From: Megalopta genalis
Taxonomy: Eukaryota > Arthropoda > Insecta > Hymenoptera > Halictidae
Assembly: GCF_051020955.1 (NCBI RefSeq)
Contig: NW_027476197.1
Span: 434,001 to 498,000, forward strand
Direction: 5' to 3'
DNA length: 64,000 nt
Below, piece by piece: positions 1 to 15,100 of the stretch. Position 1 is the stretch's first letter. Every line of letters begins with the position of its first letter. Under the pieces are notes generated by a model. It was not told the DNA's origin and searched no databases. It was given only the letters and a program-made list of their open reading frames with translations. Both the position numbers and the translations under genes were made by a program.

Positions 1-394
1 TCAATGCGATGTAGAAGATTTAGCTTCAAATCCATGCGAAACAAATGATTTAACATCAGATAGTTGCGATATAAGTGATATAGCTTCAAATGCAGACGAA
101 TCAAACGAAATAGTTTCCAATCCAAGCGAAACACATGATTTAGCTTCAAAACAATGCGATGTAGAAGGTTTAGCTTCAAATCCACGCGAAACACATGATT
201 TAGCTTCAAATCAATTCGAAGTGGAAGGATTAGCTTCAAATCCATGCGATACAAATGATTTAGCTTCAGATACTTGCGATATAAGAGATATATCTTCAAA
301 TGCAGACGAAACAAACGAGTTAGCGTCATAACCAAGCGAAACACATGATTTAGCTTTAAATCAATGCGATGTAGAAGGTTTAGCTTCAAATCCA
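1..394. repeat. Partial copy of superunit interior
   Basis: This stretch closely matches about 962-1,355 at an offset of 961 bp, which is 32 monomers plus the 1-bp insertion near 642. The shared unusual variants include atagtttcc, the A-type monomer with aaaacaatgcg, and the taa-bearing gcgtcataacc monomer. Similarity ends near 394, where this copy continues into an aacatcagg C-type monomer and the other into agcttcaaacac. It suggests that the superunit family extended to the left of the window before being truncated here. Confidence 0.8.
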
Positions 395-514
395 TGCGAA
401 ACAAATGATTTAACATCAGGTACATGCGATATAAGTGATATAGCTACAAATGCAGGAGAAACAAACGAGTTAGCTTAAAATCCATGCAAAACAGATGATT
501 ATGCTTCAAATTAG

Positions 515-3500
515 TGCGATATAGAAGGTTTAGCTTCAAATCCATGCGACACAAATGATTTAGCTTCAGATACTTGCGATCTAAGTGATATAGCTTCAAA
601 TGCACGGCAAACAATCGAGTTAGCTTCAAATCCACGCAAAAACACATGATTAATCTTCAAATCAATGCTATATAGAAGCTTTACCTTCAAATCCATGAGA
701 CACAAATGATTTAGCTTCAGATACTTGCGACATAAGAGATATAGCTTCAAATGCAGACGAAACAAACGAGATAGCTTCAAATCCAAGCGGAACACATGAT
801 TTAGCTTCAAATCAATGCGATGTAGAAGGTTTAACTTCAAATCCATGCGACACAAATGATTTAGATTCAATTACTTGCGATATAAGTGATATAGCTTCAA
901 ATGCAGACGAAACAAACGAGATAGCTTCAAATCCAAGCGAAACACATGATTTAGCTTCAAATCAATGCGATGTAGAAGGTTTAACTTCAAATCCATGCGA
1001 CACAAATGATTTAACATCAGATAGTTGCGATATAAGTGATATAGCTTCAAATGCGGACGAATCAAACGAAATAGTTTCCAATCCAAGCGAAACACATGAT
1101 TTAGCTTCAAAACAATGCGATGTAGAAGGTTTAGCTTCAAATCCACGCGAAACACATGATTTAGCTTCAAATCAATTCGAAGTGGAAGGATTAGCTTCAA
1201 ATCCATGCGATACAAATGATTTAGCTTCAGATACTTGCGATATAAGAGATATAGCTTCAAATGCAGACGAAACAAACGAGTTAGCGTCATAACCAAGCGA
1301 AACACGTGATTTAGCTTTAAATCAATGCGATGTAGAAGGTTTAGCTTCAAATCCAAGCGAAACAAATTATTTAGCTTCAAACACTTTGGATATAAGTGAT
1401 ATAGCTTCAAATTCAGACGAAACAAACGAGTTAGATTCAAATCCATGCGAAACACATGATTTAGCTGCAAATCAATGCGATGTAGAAGATATATATTTAA
1501 ATCCATGCGAAACAAATGATTTAATATCAGATAGTTGCGATATAAGAGATATAGCTTCAAATGCAGACGAAACAAACGAGTTAGCTTCATATCCAAGCGA
1601 AACACATGATTCAGCTTCAAATCAATGCCATGTAGAAGATTTAGCTTCAAATCCATGCGAAACAAATGATTTAACAACAGATAGTTGCGATATATGTGAT
1701 ATAGCTTCAAATGCAGACGAATCAAACGAGATAGTTTCAAATCCAAGCGAAACACATGATTTAGCTTCAAATCAATTCGAAGTTGAAGGAATAGATCCAA
1801 ATCCATGCGAAACAAGTGATTTAGCATCAGATACATGCGATCTAAGTGATATAGCTTCAAATGCAGTCGAAACAATCGAGTTAGCTTCATATCCAAGCGA
1901 AACACATGATTTAGCTTTAAATCAATTCGAAGTAGAAGGATTAGCTTCAAATCCATGCGATGCAAATGATTTAGCTTCAGATACTTGCCATATAAGAGAT
2001 ATAGCTTCAAATGCGGACGAAACAACGAATTAGCTTCATATCCAAGCAAAACACATGATTTAGCTTCAAATCAATTCGAAGTAGAAGGATTAGCTTCAAA
2101 TCCATGCGATACAGATGAATAAGCTTCAGATACTTGCGATATAAGTGATGTAGCTTCAAATGCAGACGAAACAACGAATTAGCTTCATATCCAAGCAAAA
2201 CACATGATTTAGCTTCAAATCAATTCGAAGTAGAAGGATTAGCTTCAAATCCATGCGATACAGATGATTTAGCTTCAGATACTTGCGATATAAGAGATAT
2301 AGCTTCAAATGCAAACGAAAGAACGAGTTAGCATCATATTCAAACGAAACACATGATTTAGCTTTAAATCAATGCGATGTAGAAGGTTTAGCTTCAAATC
2401 CATGCGATACAAATGATTCAACATCAGATAGTTGCGATATAAGTGATATAGCTTCAAATGCTGGGAAAACAAACGAGTTAGCTTTAAGTCCATACAAAAC
2501 ACGTGACTAACCTTCAAATCAATGCTATGTAGAAGATTTAGCTTCAGATACTTGCGATATAAGTGATACAGCTTCAAATACAGACGAAACAAACGAGTTA
2601 GCTTCAAATCCATGCGTAACAAATGATTTAGCTTCAAATCAATGCGATGTAGAAGGTTTAGCTTCAAATCAATGCGAAAAAAAAGTTTTAACTTCAAACA
2701 CTTGTGATATAAGTGATATAGCTTCAAATGCAGACGAAGCAAACGAGTTAGCTTCAAATCCATGCGAAACACATGATCCAGCTGCAAATAAATGCGATGT
2801 AGAACGTTTAGCTTCAAATCCATGCGAAAAAAAAGTTTTAACTTCAAACACTTGTGATATAAGTGATATAGCTTCAAATGCAGACGAAGCAAACGAGTTA
2901 GCTTCAAATCCATGCGAAACACATGATTTAGCTGCAAATCAATGCGATGTAGAAGATTTAACTTCAAATCCATGCGAAACAAATGATTTAACATCAGATA
3001 CTTGCGATATAAGAAATATATCTTCAAATGCAGTCGAAACAAACGAGTTAGCTTCAAATGCAAGCGAAACACATGATTTAGCTTCAAATCAATACTATGT
3101 AGAAGGTTTAGCGTCAAATACACGCCAAACACATGATTTAGCTTCAAATCAATGCGATATAGAAGGTTTAGCTTCAAATCCATGCGAAGCAAGTGATTGA
3201 GCTTCAAATCAATTCGAAGTAGAAGGATTAGATTCAAATCCATGCGAAAAAAAAGTTTTAACTTCAAACACTTGTGATATAAGTGATATAGCTTCAAATG
3301 CAGACGAAGCAAACGAGTTAGCTTCAAATCCATGCGAAACAAATGATTTATTTTCAAACGCTTGGGATATATGTGATATAGCTTCAAATGCAGACGAAAC
3401 AAACGAGTCAGCTTCAACTCCATGCGAAAAACATGATTTAGCTGCAAATCAATTCGAAGCAGAAGGATTAGCTTCAAATCCATGCGAAACAAATGATTTA

Positions 3501-6480
3501 ACATCAGATAGTTGCGATATAAGTGATATAGCTTCAAATGCAGACGTAACAAACGAGATAGTTTCAAATCCAACAGAAACACATGATTTAGCTTGAAATC
3601 TTTGCGATGTAGAAGGTTTAGTTTCAAATCCACGCGAAAAAAATGATTTAGCTTCAAACACTTGGGATATAAGTGATATAGTTTCAAATGCAGACGAAAC
3701 AAACGAGTTAGATTCAAATCCATGCGAAACAAATGATTTAACATCAGATAGTTGCGATATAAGTGATATAGCTTCAAATGCTGGGGAAACAAACGAGTTA
3801 GCTTTAAGTCCATACAAAACACGTGACTAACCTTCAAATCAATGCTATGTAGAAGATTTAGCTTCAGATACTTGCGATATAAGTGATACAGCTTCAAATA
3901 CAGACGAAACAAACGAGTTAGCTTCAAATCCATGCGAAACACATGATTTAGCTTCAAATCAATGCTATGTAGAAGCTTTAGATTCAAATCCATGAGACAC
4001 AAATGATTTAGCTTCAGATACTTGCGATATAAGAGATAAAGCTTCAAATTCAAACGAAACGAACGAGTTAGCTTCATATCCAAGCGAAACACATGATTTA
4101 GCTTTAAATAAATGCGATGTAGAAGGTTTAGCTTCAAATCCAAGCGAAACAAATGATTTAGCTTCAAACACTTGCGATATAAGAGATATAGCTTCAAATG
4201 CAGACGAAACAAACGAGATAGCTTCAAATCCATGCGAAACACATGATTTAGCTTCAAATCAATTCGAAGCAGAAGGATTAGCTTCAAATCCATGCGAAAC
4301 AATGATTTAACATCAGATAGTTGCGATATTAGTTATATAGCATAAAATGCAGACGAAACAAACGAGATAGATTCAAATCCAAGTGAAACACATGATTTAG
4401 CTTCAAGTCAATGCGATGTAGAAGGTTTAGCTTCAAATCCACGCGAAACACATGATTTAGCTTCAAATAAATGCGATACAGAAGGTATAGCTTCAAAACC
4501 ATGCGACACAAATTATATAGCTTCAGATACTTGCGATATAAGACATATAGCTTGAAATGCAGTGGAAACAAACGAGTTAGCTTCATATCCATGCGAAACA
4601 CATGATTTAGCTTCAAATCGATTCGAAGTAGAAGGAATAGTTTCAAATCCGTGCGATACAAGTGATTCAGCATCAGATACATGCGATATAAGAGATATAG
4701 CTTCAAATGCAGGGGAAACAAACGAGTTAGCTTCAAATCCATACAAAACACGTGATTAAGCTTCAAATCAATGCGATGTAGAAGGTTTATCTTCAAATCC
4801 ATGCGAACCAAATGATTTAACGTCAGATAGTTGCGATATATACGTGATATAGCTTCAAATGCAGACGAATCAAACGAGATAGTTTCAAATCCATGCGAAA
4901 AAAATGATTTACCTTCAAACGCTTGCGATATATGTGATATAGCTTCAAATGCAGACGAAACAAACGAGTTAGCTTCAAATCCATGCGGAACACATGATTT
5001 AGCTACAAATCAATGCGATGTAGAAGGTTTAGCTTCAAATCTATGCGAAACAAATGATTTAGCAGAGGATCTTGCGATATAAGTGACATAGCTTCAAATG
5101 CAGTCGAAACAAATGAGTTAGTTTCAAATCCAAGCGAATCACATGATTTAGCTTCAAATCAATGCGATGTAGACGGTTTAGCTTCAAATTAATGCGATGT
5201 AGAAGGTTTAGCTACAAAGCCATGCGATGTAGAAGGTTTAGCTACAAAGCCATGCGATGTAGAAGGTTTAGCTACAAAGCCATGCGAAACAAATTATTTA
5301 GCATCAGATACTTGCGATATAATTGATATAGCTTCAAATGCAGGCGAAACAAACGAGTTAGCTTCAAATCCATGCGAAACACATGACCTAGCTGCAAATC
5401 TATGCGATGTAGAAGGTTTAGCTTCAAATCCATGCGAAACAAATGATTTAGCAGAGGAACTTGCGATTCAAGTGATATAGCTTCAAATGCAGGGGAATCA
5501 AACAAGTTAGCTTCAAATCCATGCAAAACACATGATTAAGATTCAAATCAATGATATGTAGTAGGATTAGCTTCAAACCCATGCGACACAAATGATTTAG
5601 ATTCAATTACTTGCGATATAAGTGATATAGATTCAAATGCAGACGAAACAAACGTATCATTTTCAAATCCAAGCGAAACACATGATTTAGCTTCAAATCA
5701 ATGCGAAGTAGAAGGCTTAACTTCAAACCCATGCGACACAAATGATTTAGATTCAATTACTTGCGATATAAGTGATATAGATTCAAATGCGGACGAAACA
5801 AACGTGACAGCTTCATATCCAAGCGAAACACATGATTTAGCTTTAAATGCATGCGATGTAGAAGGTTTAGCTTCAAATCCATGCGAAACAAATGAGTTAG
5901 CTTCAAATCGATGCGATATAGAAAGTTTAGCTTCAAATCCAAGCGATTCACATGATTTAGCTTCAAATCAATGCGATGTAGATGGTTTAGCTTCAAATTC
6001 ATGCGATGTAGAAGGTTTAGCTTCAAAGCCATGCGATGTAGAAGGTTTAGCTTCAAATCCATGCGAAACAAATGATTTAGCATCAGATACTTGCGATATA
6101 ATTGATATAGCTTCAAATGCAGGCGATACAAACGAGTTCGGTTCAAATCCATGCGAAACACATGACCTAGCTGCAAATCAATGCGATGTAGAAGGTTTAG
6201 CTTCATATCCATGCGAAACAAATGATTTAGCAGAGGAACTTGCGATATAAGTGATATAGCTGCAAATGCAGGGGAAACAAACGAGTTAGCTTCAAATCCA
6301 TGCAAAACACATGATTAAGATTCAAATCAATGATATGTAGTAGGATTAGCTTCAAACCCATGCGACACAAATGATTTAGATTCAATTACTTGCGATATAA
6401 GTGATATAGCTTCAAATGCAGACGAAACAAACGAGATAGCTTCAAATCCAAGCGAAACACATGATTTAGCTTCAAATCAA
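515..6480. repeat. Superunit copy 1 (5,966 bp)
   Basis: This is the first of three consecutive, almost identical superunits. Position 515 pairs with 6,481 and 12,177. Compared with copy 2, I noticed very few base differences, for example taccttc at about 682 against tagcttc at 6,648. It carries the 270-bp segment at about 2,402-2,671 that copy 2 lacks. The left edge is sharp: upstream of 515 the sequence reads aaattag, while the equivalent place before 6,481 reads aaatcaa. No gene is present; translations in all open frames are broken decapeptide repeats. Confidence 0.9.
5147..5266 (+). repeat. Run of four consecutive A-type monomers
   Basis: The pentamer order is interrupted by four A-type units in a row, the last ones sharing gctacaaagcc. 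This is a monomer-level expansion inside the superunit. It is copied unchanged at about 10,843-10,962 and 16,809-16,928, so it predates superunit triplication. The gctaca variant reads as tag in the otherwise most open minus-strand frame, which is why the minus frames close here. Confidence 0.85.
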
Positions 6481-9400
6481 TGCGATATAGAAGGTTTAGC
6501 TTCAAATCCATGCGACACAAATGATTTAGCTTCAGATACTTGCGATCTAAGTGATATAGCTTCAAATGCACGGCAAACAATCGAGTTAGCTTCAAATCCA
6601 CGCAAAAACACATGATTAATCTTCAAATCAATGCTATATAGAAGCTTTAGCTTCAAATCCATGAGACACAAATGATTTAGCTTCAGATACTTGCGACATA
6701 AGAGATATAGCTTCAAATGCAGACGAAACAAACGAGATAGCTTCAAATCCAAGCGGAACACATGATTTAGCTTCAAATCAATGCGATGTAGAAGGTTTAA
6801 CTTCAAATCCATGCGACACAAATGATTTAGATTCAATTACTTGCGATATAAGTGATATAGCTTCAAATGCAGACGAAACAAACGAGATAGCTTCAAATCC
6901 AAGCGAAACACATGATTTAGCTTCAAATCAATGCGATGTAGAAGGTTTAACTTCAAATCCATGCGACACAAATGATTTAACATCAGATAGTTGCGATATA
7001 AGTGATATAGCTTCAAATGCGGACGAATCAAACGAAATAGTTTCCAATCCAAGCGAAACACATGATTTAGCTTCAAAACAATGCGATGTAGAAGGTTTAG
7101 CTTCAAATCCACGCGAAACACATGATTTAGCTTCAAATCAATTCGAAGTGGAAGGATTAGCTTCAAATCCATGCGATACAAATGATTTAGCTTCAGATAC
7201 TTGCGATATAAGAGATATAGCTTCAAATGCAGACGAAACAAACGAGTTAGCGTCATAACCAAGCGAAACACGTGATTTAGCTTTAAATCAATGCGATGTA
7301 GAAGGTTTAGCTTCAAATCCAAGCGAAACAAATTATTTAGCTTCAAACACTTTGGATATAAGTGATATAGCTTCAAATTCAGACGAAACAAACGAGTTAG
7401 ATTCAAATCCATGCGAAACACATGATTTAGCTGCAAATCAATGCGATGTAGAAGATATATATTTAAATCCATGCGAAACAAATGATTTAATATCAGATAG
7501 TTGCGATATAAGAGATATAGCTTCAAATGCAGACGAAACAAACGAGTTAGCTTCATATCCAAGCGAAACACATGATTCAGCTTCAAATCAATGCCATGTA
7601 GAAGATTTAGCTTCAAATCCATGCGAAACAAATGATTTAACAACAGATAGTTGCGATATATGTGATATAGCTTCAAATGCAGACGAATCAAACGAGATAG
7701 TTTCAAATCCAAGCGAAACACATGATTTAGCTTCAAATCAATTCGAAGTTGAAGGAATAGATCCAAATCCATGCGAAACAAGTGATTTAGCATCAGATAC
7801 ATGCGATCTAAGTGATATAGCTTCAAATGCAGTCGAAACAATCGAGTTAGCTTCATATCCAAGCGAAACACATGATTTAGCTTTAAATCAATTCGAAGTA
7901 GAAGGATTAGCTTCAAATCCATGCGATGCAAATGATTTAGCTTCAGATACTTGCCATATAAGAGATATAGCTTCAAATGCGGACGAAACAACGAATTAGC
8001 TTCATATCCAAGCAAAACACATGATTTAGCTTCAAATCAATTCGAAGTAGAAGGATTAGCTTCAAATCCATGCGATACAGATGAATAAGCTTCAGATACT
8101 TGCGATATAAGTGATGTAGCTTCAAATGCAGACGAAACAACGAATTAGCTTCATATCCAAGCAAAACACATGATTTAGCTTCAAATCAATTCGAAGTAGA
8201 AGGATTAGCTTCAAATCCATGCGATACAGATGATTTAGCTTCAGATACTTGCGATATAAGAGATATAGCTTCAAATGCAAACGAAAGAACGAGTTAGCAT
8301 CATATTCAAACGAAACACATGATTTAGCTTTAAATCAATGCGATGTAGAAGGTTTAGCTTCAAATCCATGCGAAAAAAAAGTTTTAACTTCAAACACTTG
8401 TGATATAAGTGATATAGCTTCAAATGCAGACGAAGCAAACGAGTTAGCTTCAAATCCATGCGAAACACATGATCCAGCTGCAAATAAATGCGATGTAGAA
8501 CGTTTAGCTTCAAATCCATGCGAAAAAAAAGTTTTAACTTCAAACACTTGTGATATAAGTGATATAGCTTCAAATGCAGACGAAGCAAACGAGTTAGCTT
8601 CAAATCCATGCGAAACACATGATTTAGCTGCAAATCAATGCGATGTAGAAGATTTAACTTCAAATCCATGCGAAACAAATGATTTAACATCAGATACTTG
8701 CGATATAAGAAATATATCTTCAAATGCAGTCGAAACAAACGAGTTAGCTTCAAATGCAAGCGAAACACATGATTTAGCTTCAAATCAATACTATGTAGAA
8801 GGTTTAGCGTCAAATACACGCCAAACACATGATTTAGCTTCAAATCAATGCGATATAGAAGGTTTAGCTTCAAATCCATGCGAAGCAAGTGATTGAGCTT
8901 CAAATCAATTCGAAGTAGAAGGATTAGATTCAAATCCATGCGAAAAAAAAGTTTTAACTTCAAACACTTGTGATATAAGTGATATAGCTTCAAATGCAGA
9001 CGAAGCAAACGAGTTAGCTTCAAATCCATGCGAAACAAATGATTTATTTTCAAACGCTTGGGATATATGTGATATAGCTTCAAATGCAGACGAAACAAAC
9101 GAGTCAGCTTCAACTCCATGCGAAAAACATGATTTAGCTGCAAATCAATTCGAAGCAGAAGGATTAGCTTCAAATCCATGCGAAACAAATGATTTAACAT
9201 CAGATAGTTGCGATATAAGTGATATAGCTTCAAATGCAGACGTAACAAACGAGATAGTTTCAAATCCAACAGAAACACATGATTTAGCTTGAAATCTTTG
9301 CGATGTAGAAGGTTTAGTTTCAAATCCACGCGAAAAAAATGATTTAGCTTCAAACACTTGGGATATAAGTGATATAGTTTCAAATGCAGACGAAACAAAC

Positions 9401-12176
9401 GAGTTAGATTCAAATCCATGCGAAACAAATGATTTAACATCAGATAGTTGCGATATAAGTGATATAGCTTCAAATGCTGGGGAAACAAACGAGTTAGCTT
9501 TAAGTCCATACAAAACACGTGACTAACCTTCAAATCAATGCTATGTAGAAGATTTAGCTTCAGATACTTGCGATATAAGTGATACAGCTTCAAATACAGA
9601 CGAAACAAACGAGTTAGCTTCAAATCCATGCGAAACACATGATTTAGCTTCAAATCAATGCTATGTAGAAGCTTTAGATTCAAATCCATGAGACACAAAT
9701 GATTTAGCTTCAGATACTTGCGATATAAGAGATAAAGCTTCAAATTCAAACGAAACGAACGAGTTAGCTTCATATCCAAGCGAAACACATGATTTAGCTT
9801 TAAATAAATGCGATGTAGAAGGTTTAGCTTCAAATCCAAGCGAAACAAATGATTTAGCTTCAAACACTTGCGATATAAGAGATATAGCTTCAAATGCAGA
9901 CGAAACAAACGAGATAGCTTCAAATCCATGCGAAACACATGATTTAGCTTCAAATCAATTCGAAGCAGAAGGATTAGCTTCAAATCCATGCGAAACAATG
10001 ATTTAACATCAGATAGTTGCGATATTAGTTATATAGCATAAAATGCAGACGAAACAAACGAGATAGATTCAAATCCAAGTGAAACACATGATTTAGCTTC
10101 AAGTCAATGCGATGTAGAAGGTTTAGCTTCAAATCCACGCGAAACACATGATTTAGCTTCAAATAAATGCGATACAGAAGGTATAGCTTCAAAACCATGC
10201 GACACAAATTATATAGCTTCAGATACTTGCGATATAAGACATATAGCTTGAAATGCAGTGGAAACAAACGAGTTAGCTTCATATCCATGCGAAACACATG
10301 ATTTAGCTTCAAATCGATTCGAAGTAGAAGGAATAGTTTCAAATCCGTGCGATACAAGTGATTCAGCATCAGATACATGCGATATAAGAGATATAGCTTC
10401 AAATGCAGGGGAAACAAACGAGTTAGCTTCAAATCCATACAAAACACGTGATTAAGCTTCAAATCAATGCGATGTAGAAGGTTTATCTTCAAATCCATGC
10501 GAACCAAATGATTTAACGTCAGATAGTTGCGATATATACGTGATATAGCTTCAAATGCAGACGAATCAAACGAGATAGTTTCAAATCCATGCGAAAAAAA
10601 TGATTTACCTTCAAACGCTTGCGATATATGTGATATAGCTTCAAATGCAGACGAAACAAACGAGTTAGCTTCAAATCCATGCGGAACACATGATTTAGCT
10701 ACAAATCAATGCGATGTAGAAGGTTTAGCTTCAAATCTATGCGAAACAAATGATTTAGCAGAGGATCTTGCGATATAAGTGACATAGCTTCAAATGCAGT
10801 CGAAACAAATGAGTTAGTTTCAAATCCAAGCGAATCACATGATTTAGCTTCAAATCAATGCGATGTAGACGGTTTAGCTTCAAATTAATGCGATGTAGAA
10901 GGTTTAGCTACAAAGCCATGCGATGTAGAAGGTTTAGCTACAAAGCCATGCGATGTAGAAGGTTTAGCTACAAAGCCATGCGAAACAAATTATTTAGCAT
11001 CAGATACTTGCGATATAATTGATATAGCTTCAAATGCAGGCGAAACAAACGAGTTAGCTTCAAATCCATGCGAAACACATGACCTAGCTGCAAATCTATG
11101 CGATGTAGAAGGTTTAGCTTCAAATCCATGCGAAACAAATGATTTAGCAGAGGAACTTGCGATTCAAGTGATATAGCTTCAAATGCAGGGGAATCAAACA
11201 AGTTAGCTTCAAATCCATGCAAAACACATGATTAAGATTCAAATCAATGATATGTAGTAGGATTAGCTTCAAACCCATGCGACACAAATGATTTAGATTC
11301 AATTACTTGCGATATAAGTGATATAGATTCAAATGCAGACGAAACAAACGTATCATTTTCAAATCCAAGCGAAACACATGATTTAGCTTCAAATCAATGC
11401 GAAGTAGAAGGCTTAACTTCAAACCCATGCGACACAAATGATTTAGATTCAATTACTTGCGATATAAGTGATATAGATTCAAATGCGGACGAAACAAACG
11501 TGACAGCTTCATATCCAAGCGAAACACATGATTTAGCTTTAAATGCATGCGATGTAGAAGGTTTAGCTTCAAATCCATGCGAAACAAATGAGTTAGCTTC
11601 AAATCGATGCGATATAGAAAGTTTAGCTTCAAATCCAAGCGATTCACATGATTTAGCTTCAAATCAATGCGATGTAGATGGTTTAGCTTCAAATTCATGC
11701 GATGTAGAAGGTTTAGCTTCAAAGCCATGCGATGTAGAAGGTTTAGCTTCAAATCCATGCGAAACAAATGATTTAGCATCAGATACTTGCGATATAATTG
11801 ATATAGCTTCAAATGCAGGCGATACAAACGAGTTCGGTTCAAATCCATGCGAAACACATGACCTAGCTGCAAATCAATGCGATGTAGAAGGTTTAGCTTC
11901 ATATCCATGCGAAACAAATGATTTAGCAGAGGAACTTGCGATATAAGTGATATAGCTGCAAATGCAGGGGAAACAAACGAGTTAGCTTCAAATCCATGCA
12001 AAACACATGATTAAGATTCAAATCAATGATATGTAGTAGGATTAGCTTCAAACCCATGCGACACAAATGATTTAGATTCAATTACTTGCGATATAAGTGA
12101 TATAGCTTCAAATGCAGACGAAACAAACGAGATAGCTTCAAATCCAAGCGAAACACATGATTTAGCTTCAAATCAA
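6481..12176. repeat. Superunit copy 2 (5,696 bp, 270-bp deletion)
   Basis: This is the same superunit as 515-6,480 and 12,177-18,071, but shorter by exactly nine monomers. Offsets from copy 1 are 5,966 before the deletion and 5,696 after it. The join lies just after 8,367, where the sequence changes from the copy-1 left flank (aaatccatgcga) directly to the right flank (gaaaaaaaag). The rest of the copy is nearly identical to its neighbours. Confidence 0.9.
10843..10962 (+). repeat. Run of four A-type monomers (superunit copy 2)
   Basis: This is the copy-2 counterpart of 5,147-5,266, at offset 5,696, with the same gctacaaagcc variants and the same preceding aaattaatgcg monomer. Confidence 0.82.
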
Positions 12177-15100
12177 TGCGATATAGAAGGTTTAGCTTCA
12201 AATCCATGCGACACAAATGATTTAGCTTCAGATACTTGCGATCTAAGTGATATAGCTTCAAATGCACGGCAAACAATCGAGTTAGCTTCAAATCCACGCA
12301 AAAACACATGATTAATCTTCAAATCAATGCTATATAGAAGCTTTAGCTTCAAATCCATGAGACACAAATGATTTAGCTTCAGATACTTGCGACATAAGAG
12401 ATATAGCTTCAAATGCAGACGAAACAAACGAGATAGCTTCAAATCCAAGCGGAACACATGATTTAGCTTCAAATCAATGCGATGTAGAAGGTTTAACTTC
12501 AAATCCATGCGACACAAATGATTTAGATTCAATTACTTGCGATATAAGTGATATAGCTTCAAATGCAGACGAAACAAACGAGATAGCTTCAAATCCAAGC
12601 GAAACACATGATTTAGCTTCAAATCAATGCGATGTAGAAGGTTTAACTTCAAATCCATGCGACACAAATGATTTAACATCAGATAGTTGCGATATAAGTG
12701 ATATAGCTTCAAATGCGGACGAATCAAACGAAATAGTTTCCAATCCAAGCGAAACACATGATTTAGCTTCAAAACAATGCGATGTAGAAGGTTTAGCTTC
12801 AAATCCACGCGAAACACATGATTTAGCTTCAAATCAATTCGAAGTGGAAGGATTAGCTTCAAATCCATGCGATACAAATGATTTAGCTTCAGATACTTGC
12901 GATATAAGAGATATAGCTTCAAATGCAGACGAAACAAACGAGTTAGCGTCATAACCAAGCGAAACACGTGATTTAGCTTTAAATCAATGCGATGTAGAAG
13001 GTTTAGCTTCAAATCCAAGCGAAACAAATTATTTAGCTTCAAACACTTTGGATATAAGTGATATAGCTTCAAATTCAGACGAAACAAACGAGTTAGATTC
13101 AAATCCATGCGAAACACATGATTTAGCTGCAAATCAATGCGATGTAGAAGATATATATTTAAATCCATGCGAAACAAATGATTTAATATCAGATAGTTGC
13201 GATATAAGAGATATAGCTTCAAATGCAGACGAAACAAACGAGTTAGCTTCATATCCAAGCGAAACACATGATTCAGCTTCAAATCAATGCCATGTAGAAG
13301 ATTTAGCTTCAAATCCATGCGAAACAAATGATTTAACAACAGATAGTTGCGATATATGTGATATAGCTTCAAATGCAGACGAATCAAACGAGATAGTTTC
13401 AAATCCAAGCGAAACACATGATTTAGCTTCAAATCAATTCGAAGTTGAAGGAATAGATCCAAATCCATGCGAAACAAGTGATTTAGCATCAGATACATGC
13501 GATCTAAGTGATATAGCTTCAAATGCAGTCGAAACAATCGAGTTAGCTTCATATCCAAGCGAAACACATGATTTAGCTTTAAATCAATTCGAAGTAGAAG
13601 GATTAGCTTCAAATCCATGCGATGCAAATGATTTAGCTTCAGATACTTGCCATATAAGAGATATAGCTTCAAATGCGGACGAAACAACGAATTAGCTTCA
13701 TATCCAAGCAAAACACATGATTTAGCTTCAAATCAATTCGAAGTAGAAGGATTAGCTTCAAATCCATGCGATACAGATGAATAAGCTTCAGATACTTGCG
13801 ATATAAGTGATGTAGCTTCAAATGCAGACGAAACAACGAATTAGCTTCATATCCAAGCAAAACACATGATTTAGCTTCAAATCAATTCGAAGTAGAAGGA
13901 TTAGCTTCAAATCCATGCGATACAGATGATTTAGCTTCAGATACTTGCGATATAAGAGATATAGCTTCAAATGCAAACGAAAGAACGAGTTAGCATCATA
14001 TTCAAACGAAACACATGATTTAGCTTTAAATCAATGCGATGTAGAAGGTTTAGCTTCAAATCCATGCGATACAAATGATTCAACATCAGATAGTTGCGAT
14101 ATAAGTGATATAGCTTCAAATGCTGGGAAAACAAACGAGTTAGCTTTAAGTCCATACAAAACACGTGACTAACCTTCAAATCAATGCTATGTAGAAGATT
14201 TAGCTTCAGATACTTGCGATATAAGTGATACAGCTTCAAATACAGACGAAACAAACGAGTTAGCTTCAAATCCATGCGTAACAAATGATTTAGCTTCAAA
14301 TCAATGCGATGTAGAAGGTTTAGCTTCAAATCAATGCGAAAAAAAAGTTTTAACTTCAAACACTTGTGATATAAGTGATATAGCTTCAAATGCAGACGAA
14401 GCAAACGAGTTAGCTTCAAATCCATGCGAAACACATGATCCAGCTGCAAATAAATGCGATGTAGAACGTTTAGCTTCAAATCCATGCGAAAAAAAAGTTT
14501 TAACTTCAAACACTTGTGATATAAGTGATATAGCTTCAAATGCAGACGAAGCAAACGAGTTAGCTTCAAATCCATGCGAAACACATGATTTAGCTGCAAA
14601 TCAATGCGATGTAGAAGATTTAACTTCAAATCCATGCGAAACAAATGATTTAACATCAGATACTTGCGATATAAGAAATATATCTTCAAATGCAGTCGAA
14701 ACAAACGAGTTAGCTTCAAATGCAAGCGAAACACATGATTTAGCTTCAAATCAATACTATGTAGAAGGTTTAGCGTCAAATACACGCCAAACACATGATT
14801 TAGCTTCAAATCAATGCGATATAGAAGGTTTAGCTTCAAATCCATGCGAAGCAAGTGATTGAGCTTCAAATCAATTCGAAGTAGAAGGATTAGATTCAAA
14901 TCCATGCGAAAAAAAAGTTTTAACTTCAAACACTTGTGATATAAGTGATATAGCTTCAAATGCAGACGAAGCAAACGAGTTAGCTTCAAATCCATGCGAA
15001 ACAAATGATTTATTTTCAAACGCTTGGGATATATGTGATATAGCTTCAAATGCAGACGAAACAAACGAGTCAGCTTCAACTCCATGCGAAAAACATGATT

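Noticed and set aside
444..647. Recurrent minus-strand frames starting MCFCVDLKLT as a conserved start
   Set aside because: The common start is created by the cgcaaaaacacatg +1 variant, copied by duplication; it is not a conserved translation start.
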